NCBI RefSeq assembly: GCF_042140245.1
Contig: NZ_CP159483.1
Span: forward strand, 310,001-374,000
Direction: 5' to 3'
Origin: MH13 sp042140245
GTDB taxonomy: Bacteria > Pseudomonadota > Alphaproteobacteria > Rhizobiales > MH13
DNA length: 64,000 nt
Shown: positions 1 to 7,680 of the stretch, piece after piece
Layout: every line of letters begins with the position of its first letter
How positions within the stretch are numbered: the stretch's first letter is position 1
Made by a program: the position numbers and the translations under genes
The notes under the pieces: generated by a model
What the model was told of the DNA's origin: nothing
The model's database searches: none
The model's input: the letters and a program-made list of their open reading frames with translations, nothing else

Positions 1-120
1 AGCCCTTCAGGCCCCACAGTGGCTAGCGCGCAAAAGGGTGAAGCCTGGATCAACGCGCGGTACTCTGGCGTGATGACTGAGGACACCTTGACCGTGGCGG
101 CTGCCACGGGCGTGCCGTAG
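1..120 (+). CDS. 3' fragment of an unidentified CDS
   Basis: Frame 1 is open from the first base of the window to a TAG at 118-120. It encodes 39 residues ending in ...TLTVAAATGVP. The stop lies 43 bp before the convergent stop of the agmatine deiminase gene, a spacing normal for the end of a real gene. The fragment is too short to assign to a family, and the open frame could be chance. The sequence upstream of the window would settle it. Confidence 0.4.
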   Translation, partial: SPSGPTVASAQKGEAWINARYSGVMTEDTLTVAAATGVP

Positions 121-163
121 AGCGCCTCAAGGGCCTCGATGGAGTCGATCTTGGAATGGCTCA

Positions 164-1279
164 TCAAACCGCAGGTTGTTCGCGTGTTGCACAGTGGATG
201 CCGCCGCCGATCTCTCCAAGAGCGTCGACATTGAGCAGAACGATCTCACGGTTTGGATAGGCGTTGGCCAGAACGCGGCGCGCTTCCTCGTCCGTTTCCC
301 GGTCGCCAAATTCGGCCGCGATGACGGCACCATTGCAGACATAGTAGTTGACGTAGGATGCAACGAAATCATCCGAGCGCACGCGAACACGCTGCGGCTC
401 GGTGATCACCGTAAGGTTGAGCCGTCGCCCAGCGGCGTCGCTGGCCCCGGCAAGGATGTCGAAGGTTTGGTGCGCAGCACCGTTCCAGAGATCATCGGGA
501 TCGTATTCCGCCGGCAGTTGTATGATGACCTCGCCGGGCTCAACGAAACGGGCGAGGCTATCAATGTGATAGTCGGTGATGTCTTCGCCTGCGATACCCG
601 GTGCCCAGATCAGCTCCAGGCCGCCATAGGCTTCTTTCAACAGCGCACCGATCTCCTCTTTGGATTGCCCGTTGCGGTTGGGGTTCACCCACGAGCTTTC
701 ATGGGCGATCAGCGTGGCCTCTCCATCGGTTTCGACACCGCCAGGCTCGCCAACAAGCCCATTGTCGAGCAGTTGGAGCCCCATGCGGTCAGCGACGCGC
801 GCGGCGATTTGGCCATCATGGATGTGTACCTGCTTGCCGCCCCAACCGTTGAAATTCATCTGACGAATGGCCAGATCGCCCTGCCCGTCAACAACGAACA
901 GCGGTCCGGAATCGCGGGCCCAAAGATCTTCCGTTGGGATGGGCCAGATTTCGACCGCACCAGATAGCAATCGACGAGCGGCACGCTCATGCTCAGGCGC
1001 CATGAGCATGACCACTGGTTCGAAATCCACAATGCTGTTGGCGATCTCAGCAATGGTCTCTTGCAGGTAAGCCAGAAAGTCTCTTTCCAGGTGAACCTCG
1101 CGGCTCACCGGCCATTGCATGAAGGTGCGTTCGTGTCGCAGTGCCTCATCTGGCACATAAAAGCCGGGCGGACGGGTCACACCTGGCCCCATGGCAAAGG
1201 CTCGTTGGCCACTGAGTGCGACAAAGCCCAAACCTGCAAGCACGCCACGGCGGCTGGGTCTAAGAATGCTTGTTGGCAT
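164..1279 (-). CDS. Agmatine deiminase / peptidyl-arginine deiminase family, Tat-exported
   Basis: Family PF04371, whose members hydrolyse the guanidino group of agmatine (to N-carbamoylputrescine) or peptidyl-arginine. The family layout is clear: a WARDSGP segment, the catalytic His in DYHIDSLARF (about H238), and the nucleophile Cys in GGGIHCATREQ (about C363) near the C-terminus. Its 371 residues match the family. The N-terminus has a twin-arginine signal (SRRGVLAG, then a hydrophobic run ending near AFA), so the enzyme is probably exported, unlike the cytoplasmic agmatine deiminases of polyamine pathways. I chose the ATG at 1279; a TTG lies 9 bp upstream. The start overlaps the end of the upstream LysR gene by 20 bp, so the two are probably co-transcribed. 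Whether the substrate is agmatine or a peptide is not decidable from sequence. Confidence 0.85.
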   Translation of the reverse strand: MPTSILRPSRRGVLAGLGFVALSGQRAFAMGPGVTRPPGFYVPDEALRHERTFMQWPVSREVHLERDFLAYLQETIAEIANSIVDFEPVVMLMAPEHERAARRLLSGAVEIWPIPTEDLWARDSGPLFVVDGQGDLAIRQMNFNGWGGKQVHIHDGQIAARVADRMGLQLLDNGLVGEPGGVETDGEATLIAHESSWVNPNRNGQSKEEIGALLKEAYGGLELIWAPGIAGEDITDYHIDSLARFVEPGEVIIQLPAEYDPDDLWNGAAHQTFDILAGASDAAGRRLNLTVITEPQRVRVRSDDFVASYVNYYVCNGAVIAAEFGDRETDEEARRVLANAYPNREIVLLNVDALGEIGGGIHCATREQPAV

Positions 1280-2162
1280 GACGGGCAAAGCATTCGCGGA
1301 CCTGCGCAGCGGCAGCGGCGACGGGTGGCGAGGGATTGTCCCTCACCATCAAACCCAGGGCACAATCAGGCAATGACGGCAAACCACACGCAGCTTTCGC
1401 CTCAACGATACGACCGGTGATGTGCGAGCGTGACAACGGCGCTATCGCCAGATCGGCAAGCACAGCGGCGCGCTGACCAGAAATGTTAGAGCTTTGAAAC
1501 GCGATCCTGTAATCCCAGCCCCCACGCTCCAAGGCTTCCAGTGAGCCTTTGCGCCAAAGACACCCTTCTTCCCACATGGATACTGGCAAAGGGCGTTGCT
1601 CGGCGGCAACGCCACCGGCCACACAAGCCCAAACCAACGGTTCGCGGTGCACGATCTCAGCTCGGCCATCGGTGTTGAAGCCGGTTTCGCACGTTACAAC
1701 GGCCAGATCGAGCTCTCCGCGCTCCACGCTCTCGATCAAGCGCGCGGTGCCGTCCACAGTGACGCTAAGGAGAATGCCGGGAAATGTTTCGGTGAACCGC
1801 TGTAGCATGCTTGGCAAGAACCGTTCGGCGACATCATCGGGCGCGCCAAGATGCACCTCGCCGACCAGTTCGGGCTCAACAAAACGCGCCATCATCTCGC
1901 GGTTGAGCGCAAGCAAACGCCTGCCATGCTCCAGCAAAGCCTCGCCGTCGCGCGTGAGGCTGACAGAGCGGCTATCGCGCACAAACAGCGTTGCGCCGAT
2001 AAGCTCTTCCATCTTCTTCACTTGCATGGAAACCGCCGAAGGCGTGCGCCCTAAACGGTCGGCAGCGGCAGAGAAATTGCCTGTCTCAGCAATCGCGACC
2101 AGGGTTCGCAGGAGATCAAGTTCCAGCAGAGGGCCAGGCTGGACAGTGGTGGACACATTCAT
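1260..2162 (-). CDS. LysR-family transcriptional regulator
   Basis: This 300-residue protein has the standard LysR organisation. A winged helix-turn-helix lies near the N-terminus (FSAAADRLGRTPSAVSMQV, residues about 30-48), followed by a periplasmic-binding-protein-like effector domain. The ATG at 2162 follows an AAGGA ribosome site. The gene overlaps the downstream agmatine deiminase gene, which suggests a regulator-target operon. A 24-bp dyad about 50 bp upstream (2212-2235) fits a LysR autoregulatory site. The effector is unknown; an arginine- or agmatine-related ligand is an inference from the neighbour only. The divergent DUF1127 gene could be a second target. Confidence 0.9.
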   Translation of the reverse strand: MNVSTTVQPGPLLELDLLRTLVAIAETGNFSAAADRLGRTPSAVSMQVKKMEELIGATLFVRDSRSVSLTRDGEALLEHGRRLLALNREMMARFVEPELVGEVHLGAPDDVAERFLPSMLQRFTETFPGILLSVTVDGTARLIESVERGELDLAVVTCETGFNTDGRAEIVHREPLVWACVAGGVAAEQRPLPVSMWEEGCLWRKGSLEALERGGWDYRIAFQSSNISGQRAAVLADLAIAPLSRSHITGRIVEAKAACGLPSLPDCALGLMVRDNPSPPVAAAAAQVRECFARHANKHS

Positions 2163-2211
2163 GGCCGTGGATCCTTGGAAAACCGTCTTTCAATTTTTTC
2201 TGACAGTTACC

Positions 2212-2235
2212 TTCAAAACTATTCGTTTGATTGAA
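2212..2235. promoter_or_regulatory. Candidate LysR operator dyad
   Basis: The arms TTCAA and TTGAA are separated by 14 bp, with a second nested pair (TCAAAAC...GTTTGA) inside. The site is AT-rich and sits in the 178-bp intergenic region between the divergent lysR and DUF1127 genes. The size and dyad symmetry resemble the T-N11-A type sites bound by LysR proteins. It is a sequence-only prediction. Confidence 0.45.
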
Positions 2236-2340
2236 GCATGATCTGCGCGCATTGTCCATCTTGAGACCTTCGCGAAGTCTCCTCATTGGCAAACGGACCA
2301 CCTGCGAGGCGGTTCGTTTACTGACTCAAAGGAGACAAAA

Positions 2341-2628
2341 ATGACCGTTCACAACACCACACGAGCGCCCTCAAGCATCGGCGCTTTCGTGCACAACGCT
2401 CTCAGCGCCACGGCCCATGCTGTCACATCAGTGTGGCACGCGGCGGAAGACCTCTATGCGCGTGTTCAGTATCGCCGCGGCATACGCGAGATGCTGGAGC
2501 TTGATGACCATATGCTCTGCGACATGGGGATCACCCGTGGCGATGTCCTACGGGCCTACAATTTGCCTCTGCGTGAAAGCGCAGGGACCGAGCTCAAGCG
2601 CATCAGCCAAACGCGCGTGTTGCGCTAA
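2341..2628 (+). CDS. DUF1127 domain small protein
   Basis: A 95-residue protein whose residues 42-75 carry the arginine/leucine-rich DUF1127 motif (YRRGIREMLELDDHMLCDMG). Such short proteins are abundant in Alphaproteobacteria; some are linked to RNA binding and to phosphate, carbon or stress physiology, but no function can be assigned here. A good AAGGAG ribosome site lies 7 bp before the ATG, and an intrinsic terminator follows at 2692-2727, so it is a monocistronic unit. An imperfect palindrome centred on CTTCGCGAAG (2268-2277) lies upstream and may belong to its promoter or leader. Confidence 0.85.
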   Translation: MTVHNTTRAPSSIGAFVHNALSATAHAVTSVWHAAEDLYARVQYRRGIREMLELDDHMLCDMGITRGDVLRAYNLPLRESAGTELKRISQTRVLR

Positions 2629-2691
2629 ACACCCCTTCTGACCCCCCGGAATGGCTGAAAGTTGGTCCTTCCCTGTACCCACCTTCAGTCT

Positions 2692-2727
2692 GGCCTGGAC
2701 GCTTCAGCGGGCGTCCAGGCCGTTTTC
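2692..2727 (+). terminator. Rho-independent terminator after the DUF1127 gene
   Basis: An 11-bp perfect GC-rich stem (2692-2702 with 2711-2721) has an 8-nt loop and is followed by GTTTTCGTTT. It ends 14 bp before the convergent dadA-like stop codon and could also act weakly for the opposite strand. Confidence 0.8.
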
Positions 2728-2740
2728 GTTTGACCGTGTG

Positions 2741-4045
2741 CTAAGCCAAAACTTCTTGCAACACGTTTTCGGCTACGAGCTCGGCGGTTCCCGCTGACAT
2801 CGTCCAACCCAGGTGACCGTGGCCACAATGGTAATGCACGCCTGGCGCTCTGCCTTTTTTCAAGCGCGGCATCATATCAGGCATCATTGGACGCAAACCC
2901 GCCCAGGGCACGACATGCTCTGTTGGCATGCCCGGAAACAGCGCATGACACCACTCAACAAGCGGGCGAATGCGATCAGCGCGAATGTCGCGATTGAAGC
3001 CATTAAACTCGGCTGTACCAGCAACACGGAACCGGTCCGCGCCCAAGCGAGAAGTGACGATTTTTGCGTCGTCGTCGACAAAGCTCATCCAGGGCGCTTC
3101 TACCTGCGCTGCCTTGTCTTTTAGCTCCACGGTGATCGAGTAGCCCTTGACAGGGTAGACATTTACCCGGTCGCCAAGCTGCTTGCCGAAGGCACGGGAG
3201 CCGACACCAGCCGCAACCACGATCTGATCAAAACGCTCGGTTGAATTGGCTCCATCCTTGGCGTAGCGCACCGCGATACCATTGCCCGCAGAGACATGTT
3301 GAACATCAACATCTTGCTCAAAGCGCACGCCCAACCGCTTGGCAGCCTCTGCCAGGCCGACTGTAAACTTGTGGATGTCACCTGTGGTGTCCGACGGCGT
3401 GTAAAACGCGCCCTTAACGTCCCCAGCAAGCGTCGGCTCGAGCTGCTTGGCTTCTTCAGGTGCAATCTCGCGGCGGTCAAGACCCGCTTTCTCCAGCAGA
3501 CCATTGACCATACGCGCATGCTGCGTGGCTTTGTCCGTTCTGTAGACATGCACAATGCCGCGCTTCTCATGATTGAAGTCGATGCCTTCGGCCTGCGCCC
3601 AGTCGAACAGGTTCTTGCGGGCCATGATCGCGATTTCGGCTGAGCGCACTGTGTTGGCTTCATAGTTGCGCATGGCGGCCATGAACTCGGCAATCCATGA
3701 GTATTTGTGCCAGCTCGGTGTCATATTGAAGAGCAGCGGCGCATCGGTGGCGAACATCCACTTGATGCCTTTTATGATGTTGCCGGGATGGTTCCAGACC
3801 TCTGCATTGGAGGCTGAAAGCTGACCGCCATTGGCGAAGCTTGTTTCCATGGCCGGATAGCGATGACGATCAAAGACCGTCACCTGCAAACCGCGTTTGG
3901 CCAGTGCGTAGGCAACGGTGACACCCGTTATCCCGGCCCCGATGACGGCGACACTGCGCGATGAAGACGGAGAGCGTGCACCAGGAATGTTTCCGGCGAG
4001 CGCGGTGGCATTTTTAAGCTGCTGCGAGGTGGTGGGTGCGTTCAT
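2741..4045 (-). CDS. dadA: D-amino acid dehydrogenase (DadA-like FAD oxidoreductase)
   Basis: A FAD-dependent DAO-family oxidoreductase of 434 residues, the usual DadA length. It has the Rossmann motif VIGAGITG (residues 34-41), the DadA-type segment ANGGQLSASNAEVWN, and a C-terminal CGHGHLGWTMSAGTAE segment that closes the FAD site. DadA oxidises D-amino acids to 2-oxo acids, passing electrons to the respiratory chain. I chose the ATG at 4045, which has an AGAGG site about 9 bp upstream, over a TTG 18 bp further out. A tandem glycine riboswitch covers the leader (4112-4332), so expression should respond to glycine. That makes glycine or a related small amino acid a plausible physiological substrate, but sequence cannot separate D-alanine dehydrogenase from glycine oxidase-like activity. 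Confidence 0.85.
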   Translation of the reverse strand: MNAPTTSQQLKNATALAGNIPGARSPSSSRSVAVIGAGITGVTVAYALAKRGLQVTVFDRHRYPAMETSFANGGQLSASNAEVWNHPGNIIKGIKWMFATDAPLLFNMTPSWHKYSWIAEFMAAMRNYEANTVRSAEIAIMARKNLFDWAQAEGIDFNHEKRGIVHVYRTDKATQHARMVNGLLEKAGLDRREIAPEEAKQLEPTLAGDVKGAFYTPSDTTGDIHKFTVGLAEAAKRLGVRFEQDVDVQHVSAGNGIAVRYAKDGANSTERFDQIVVAAGVGSRAFGKQLGDRVNVYPVKGYSITVELKDKAAQVEAPWMSFVDDDAKIVTSRLGADRFRVAGTAEFNGFNRDIRADRIRPLVEWCHALFPGMPTEHVVPWAGLRPMMPDMMPRLKKGRAPGVHYHCGHGHLGWTMSAGTAELVAENVLQEVLA

Positions 4046-4077
4046 CACACAAGGCCTCTTCAAGTTGCGGACGTGAT

Positions 4078-4114
4078 GGACCGTCTGGTGCTTGTCCGTT
4101 GCACCTTTCGGTCC
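4078..4114 (-). promoter_or_regulatory. Hairpin between riboswitch and dadA start (possible expression platform)
   Basis: On the minus strand, nested inverted repeats GGACC/GGTCC and GGTGC/GCACC form a hairpin. Its upstream arm overlaps the last bases of the second glycine aptamer. Such overlap is how aptamer folding is often coupled to expression. There is no U-run after it, so translational or anti-terminator control is more likely than simple termination. Confidence 0.4.
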
Positions 4115-4332
4115 CCATCTGTCCTCGAACCTGAGAGTTTCGTCGCTTCACCCCCTTGAAAGGGCTTCGCACCCTTGTGGCGCGGTGATCAGCGGCGTTG
4201 CTCCTTCGGTGGATCATCACGTGATGATCGCTCTCCAGATTGCCTTGTCGCGCCACGGTCCTTTCGCCTGAAAGATTCCGGGGAGGTTGCTTCTTCGGCC
4301 CTGCCAACTTGCGTTGGCAGCGTCTCCCGTGA
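4112..4332 (-). promoter_or_regulatory. Tandem glycine riboswitch upstream of dadA
   Basis: The minus-strand leader holds two consecutive glycine aptamers. The first runs from CGGGAGACGCTGCC through GCCGAAGAAGCAACCTCCC to CTTTCAGGCGAAAGGACC. The second starts TCTGGAGAGCGATC, continues with CCACCGAAGGAGCAACGCC, and ends AAACTCTCAGGTTCGAGGAC. The GCCGAAG...GCAA and CTCAGG/TTCAGG...GGAC signatures occur in both halves, as in the known tandem class. The family senses glycine and usually turns on glycine cleavage or glycine use; here the only downstream gene is the DadA homologue. A 121-codon open frame through this RNA is not a gene. Confidence 0.9.
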
Positions 4333-4443
4333 CGCTGAGTATTAAAATCACCCATGCCATGAATCTTGCCCTGCGACAAGATGGCCTAAACATCAGCCAT
4401 GCTCAAAGTGGGTGCACGGTTGCGTGACTGAACGCCTAAAAAC

Positions 4444-5205
4444 CTAAATCAGCCCAACCGCCTGTCTAATCGCCTCATCACGCAAAGAAACGTCGCCACC
4501 CAGATGCGGATCAGCCTCAGCTGTGCAGAGCCAGGCAATGGCTTTGGCGGGCCATTCAGGCGGAATATGCACGTTGGGATCAAGCTGGCTGACCGGATTG
4601 ATGCCTGACGCTTTGATATCAACTTGCATTTGCGTCGCCACCGTACCCGGCGACAGGCCGACGGCTCGAACGCCCTTGTCGGCAAACTCCTTGTGCAAAC
4701 AGCGAGTCACCATCAGCACTGCGGCTTTGGATGAGCAGTAGTGGCTCCAGCCCTCCATGGCATTGGTTGCAGCTCCGGAGGAAATGTTGACGATGGTTCC
4801 CCCACCCGCCGCCTGCATGCCTGGCAAAACAGCGCGGGCACAGTGATAAACGCCCTTTACGTTGATATCGATGACCTTGCCCCAGTCGGCAGGATCAAGG
4901 TCATCCATGCGGCCGATCGGATCGATAATACCAGCATTGTTGACGAGCACAGTGACAGAACCGAAAGCATTTTCAGCGGCTTTAACTGCCAACTCCACCT
5001 GAGTGTTGTCCGCCACGTCACAGGCAACAGCCAGTGCCTTGCCACCATTGGCTTGAATGGCGGCGGCATGCTTTTCAATGTCGCCGGTGGAGCGAGCTGC
5101 CAACACAACATTGGCGCCTTGACGGGCAAACTCGTGGGCGGTGGCGGCGCCGATGCCGCGACTCGCACCAGTGATGAAGACGGTTCGGTTGTTGAGATCA
5201 GACAT
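4444..5205 (-). CDS. Short-chain dehydrogenase/reductase (SDR)
   Basis: A classical SDR of 253 residues with the cofactor motif TGASRGIG (12-19), NNAG (89-92), catalytic Ser143 and the YxxxK pair Y156/K160. These enzymes use NAD(P)H to interconvert alcohols and ketones; the substrate cannot be read from sequence. I chose the ATG at 5205 because AAGGA lies 7 bp upstream; a TTG two codons earlier is possible. The gene is divergent from the toxin-antitoxin operon. It is on the same strand as dadA but about 400 bp upstream, with the glycine riboswitch between them. Confidence 0.88.
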   Translation of the reverse strand: MSDLNNRTVFITGASRGIGAATAHEFARQGANVVLAARSTGDIEKHAAAIQANGGKALAVACDVADNTQVELAVKAAENAFGSVTVLVNNAGIIDPIGRMDDLDPADWGKVIDINVKGVYHCARAVLPGMQAAGGGTIVNISSGAATNAMEGWSHYCSSKAAVLMVTRCLHKEFADKGVRAVGLSPGTVATQMQVDIKASGINPVSQLDPNVHIPPEWPAKAIAWLCTAEADPHLGGDVSLRDEAIRQAVGLI

Positions 5206-5223
5206 ATCCAAGTCCTTTTGACC

Positions 5224-5251
5224 TTGTTATTACGTCCATTTGGACTATATT
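5224..5251 (+). promoter_or_regulatory. Promoter and operator of the antitoxin-toxin operon
   Basis: A -35-like TTGTTA (5224-5229) and -10-like TATATT (5246-5251) are 16 bp apart. Between them lies the palindrome GTCCATTTGGAC (5234-5245), with 5-bp arms and a 2-bp centre. A repressor at this site would block RNA polymerase, fitting the autoregulation usual for Xre/RES modules. The start codon follows 19 bp downstream, with AAGGAG at 5258-5263. Confidence 0.5.
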
Positions 5252-5270
5252 GTGAGCAAGGAGAAACATT

Positions 5271-5660
5271 ATGGCCCTTGCCGATCTTCAGTCAGCGCCC
5301 ACTGACATGCAGTCTGTTGGCTTAAAAGCCTACAGCAGACTGGCCGCAGAATGGCGCCTAACGTTGCGCGAAGCAGCAGACCTTCTCGACGTTTCGGAAT
5401 CGACGTGGAAGCGGATCAAAACCGGCCAATTCTCCGGTGACCTGACCCGCGATCAGATGTTGCGTTTGAGTGCGCTTGTTGGCCTCTACAAGGCATTGGC
5501 GCTCTATTTCGACTCACCTTTGAGCGATCAATGGGTGAAGCTTGAGAATACCGGCCCTTTGTTTGATGGGCAACGCCCTCTTGCTCGCATGATAGAAGGT
5601 GGTTTGCCGACTATTATTGCTGTGCGCACCTATGTGGACGCGCTGCGGGGCGGCGCTTGA
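5271..5660 (+). CDS. Xre/MbcA/ParS-type antitoxin
   Basis: A 129-residue protein with a helix-turn-helix-like N-terminal half (LREAADLLDVSESTWKRIKTG, about residues 38-58). The C-terminal segment is typical of MbcA/ParS/Xre antitoxins (YFDSPLSDQWVKLENTGPLFDGQRPLARMIEGGLPTI...VRTYVDALRGGA), the part that binds the RES toxin. It lies directly upstream of, and overlaps, a RES gene, the canonical order. It should neutralise the toxin and repress the operon through the palindrome at 5234-5245. Confidence 0.9.
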   Translation: MALADLQSAPTDMQSVGLKAYSRLAAEWRLTLREAADLLDVSESTWKRIKTGQFSGDLTRDQMLRLSALVGLYKALALYFDSPLSDQWVKLENTGPLFDGQRPLARMIEGGLPTIIAVRTYVDALRGGA

Positions 5661-6352
5661 ACCTTCAATTGATCAATGATCGTGCGCTGGTTCGCCTGAT
5701 CCCAGCCACCTACCACAAACCGCCTGTTTTGCGCGGCCTTGTCGATAGTGATGATGAGGCGGAGCTTTTGGCCGAGTTGGAAGCGATGACAAACCAACGC
5801 CTGAAGGTGGAGCGCGAGGGTTCCCCCGCCTTGGACCGGCGTGAGCTTGCCTTTGCCCGGCGCAGCGCGGATTTGCGCGTTTATGGCCAGAGCCACATCA
5901 ACGCCGCCTTTGCTTACACGCGCACCGGGGGCAACCGGTTCAACGATGAAAGCCGGGGCGCCTGGTACTGCGCCTATGACCTTCAAACATCGGCTGCCGA
6001 GGTTGGCTATCACCGCACGCGAGAGCTCAGCTTTATTGGCGTTTATGACGATGAGGCCCGCTATGTGGAGCTTCTGGCCGACTTTGTGGGAACCTTCCCC
6101 AGCATCTCCAGCGCATCACATCCCGACGCATTGCAAGACGACCCAGCCCTTGGCTACCCGGCTGGACAAGCTCTTGCCCGCGCGCTGCGCGCCGAGGGCC
6201 ATCGCGGGCTGCTCTATCAGTCGGTTCGTCACAAGGGCGGACGATGTTTCGTCGCCTTTGACCCGCACATCGTTCAAAATGTCAGGCCAGGTGCGAGTTG
6301 GACCTTCACCTGGTCCGGAACACCGGATTACGAGCTGGCCGCTGCTGCATGA
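5657..6352 (+). CDS. RES-domain toxin
   Basis: A 231-residue RES-family toxin (PF08808), whose characterised members degrade or ADP-ribosylate NAD-related targets. Visible conserved parts are LVRLIPATYH near the N-terminus (the Arg), GNRFNDESRGAWYCAYDLQTSAAEV with the acidic and Ser residues, and YQSVRHKGGRCFVAFDP in the last third. The only reasonable start is TTG at 5657, overlapping the antitoxin TGA (TTGA), with a GGGGCGG purine run just upstream; the next in-frame ATG would remove 44 residues. The stop TGA overlaps the ATG of the amine oxidase gene (ATGA at 6349-6352). At 231 residues it is somewhat longer than compact RES toxins. Confidence 0.9.
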   Translation: MNLQLINDRALVRLIPATYHKPPVLRGLVDSDDEAELLAELEAMTNQRLKVEREGSPALDRRELAFARRSADLRVYGQSHINAAFAYTRTGGNRFNDESRGAWYCAYDLQTSAAEVGYHRTRELSFIGVYDDEARYVELLADFVGTFPSISSASHPDALQDDPALGYPAGQALARALRAEGHRGLLYQSVRHKGGRCFVAFDPHIVQNVRPGASWTFTWSGTPDYELAAAA

Positions 6353-7680
6353 GATTTCGGCCTCCCACGCGCCGCGATGCCTTAAAGCTTGGATTGGCGG
6401 CAACGCTAGCCCCTGAAGCTGCGCGGGCCGTGTCCAATCCTAATGTCCTGGTTGTCGGCGCCGGTATTGCTGGTTTGGCGGCCGCGCGCGCTCTTGCCGA
6501 TGCGGGTCGAGCTGTTGTGGTGCTGGAAGCGTCTGGCCGCATTGGCGGGCGCATACATACTGATCGATCGCTTGGACTTCCGGTGGAGTTGGGCGCTGGT
6601 TGGATCCACGGCCCGGATGGCAATCCAATCTCTGATCTGGCTGGCCGCGCTGATCTGCAAACCTTTTTGACCGATGACAACAGTCTGGAGGTTTACCGCG
6701 CGGATGGAACCGCGGTTCGTGATGCTGATGTGGTGGCCGGTGAGGCGCGATTGGCGCGCCTTGCGGCAGCTGTTGATGATGGCGTGGACAACGATATCGC
6801 GATGTCTGAAGCGATCCGGCGGTTTGGCAATGGTGAGCTTGAGGACCCACTCATGCGCTGGATGTTGTCAGCCTATTTGGAGTTTCTGACCGGTGGCTCC
6901 GTCCACGACATCTCCGCGGCCTTCTGGGATGAAGATGATGCCTTTGCAGGCACCGATGTCATTCTACCCGACGGCTATGAACGCATCTTGCCTGGGTTGG
7001 CGCGCGAACTGGACATTCGCTTCGGCGAAATGGTTCAAAGCATCGCCTATGGCCCAGAAGGTGTGTCTGTCACCACAGAAAACGGTACATTCGAGGCTAA
7101 GCATCTCGTTTGTACGCTGCCGCTTGGCGTTCTGAAAGCAGGGCGCATAGCCTTCGACCCGCCTTTGCCAAGTGAATACCAAAGATCGATCCAAGCGTTG
7201 GGCATGGGCCAAGCAACAAAGCTTGCGCTGCGCTTTGATGCCCCTTTTTGGCCGCAGGACGTGCAATATTTCGGGGTGGTCACGGAGCTGATGGGCCGTT
7301 GGCCCTACTTCATGAACACGATGACCTATGGTGACGCGCCCATCCTCATGGGCGTGAGCCTCGGGGCCTACGCGCCCATTGCCGACACGATGAGCGAGGA
7401 CGATGCGACGGCGGATATGATGGATGTGCTGCGCGGCGTGTTCGGCAATACCATCCCAGAACCGACTGGTGTTCTCAAAACCGCATGGTCCAATGACCCG
7501 CTCGCGCTGGGCGCCTATTCGTTCGCCAAGCTCGGCGCGACACCCGATGATTTCAATCGCTTCGCCGAGCCGATAGGACCGCTGCACTTTGCCGGCGAGC
7601 ACACCAGCTTTGATTATCACGGCAATGTTCACTGCGCGTATTTGAGCGGGTTGCGCGCGGCGGCTGCAATCTTGGCTTAG
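6349..7680 (+). CDS. Flavin monoamine/polyamine oxidase family protein, Tat signal
   Basis: A 443-residue flavin amine oxidase (PF01593). The N-terminus has a twin-arginine signal (TRRDALKLGLAATLA), followed by the FAD motif VVGAGIAG (35-42), the GRIGGR signature, GAGWIHG, and a C-terminal FAGEHTSFDYHGNVHCAYLSG segment that closes the flavin site. Family members oxidise monoamines or polyamines such as N-acetylspermine or spermidine, giving an aldehyde and H2O2. I chose the ATG at 6349, which overlaps the RES toxin stop, rather than an upstream GTG/ATG-like extension. The gene ends in a 4-bp overlap with the convergent lepA gene. Export and the amine theme match the agmatine deiminase 5 kb away. 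The substrate is unknown. Confidence 0.88.
   Translation: MRFRPPTRRDALKLGLAATLAPEAARAVSNPNVLVVGAGIAGLAAARALADAGRAVVVLEASGRIGGRIHTDRSLGLPVELGAGWIHGPDGNPISDLAGRADLQTFLTDDNSLEVYRADGTAVRDADVVAGEARLARLAAAVDDGVDNDIAMSEAIRRFGNGELEDPLMRWMLSAYLEFLTGGSVHDISAAFWDEDDAFAGTDVILPDGYERILPGLARELDIRFGEMVQSIAYGPEGVSVTTENGTFEAKHLVCTLPLGVLKAGRIAFDPPLPSEYQRSIQALGMGQATKLALRFDAPFWPQDVQYFGVVTELMGRWPYFMNTMTYGDAPILMGVSLGAYAPIADTMSEDDATADMMDVLRGVFGNTIPEPTGVLKTAWSNDPLALGAYSFAKLGATPDDFNRFAEPIGPLHFAGEHTSFDYHGNVHCAYLSGLRAAAAILA

Noticed and set aside
4014..4379. 121-codon open frame on the minus strand upstream of dadA
   Set aside because: It runs straight through both glycine riboswitch aptamers, has no domain and is in the leader of dadA. 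The RNA explains the sequence conservation.
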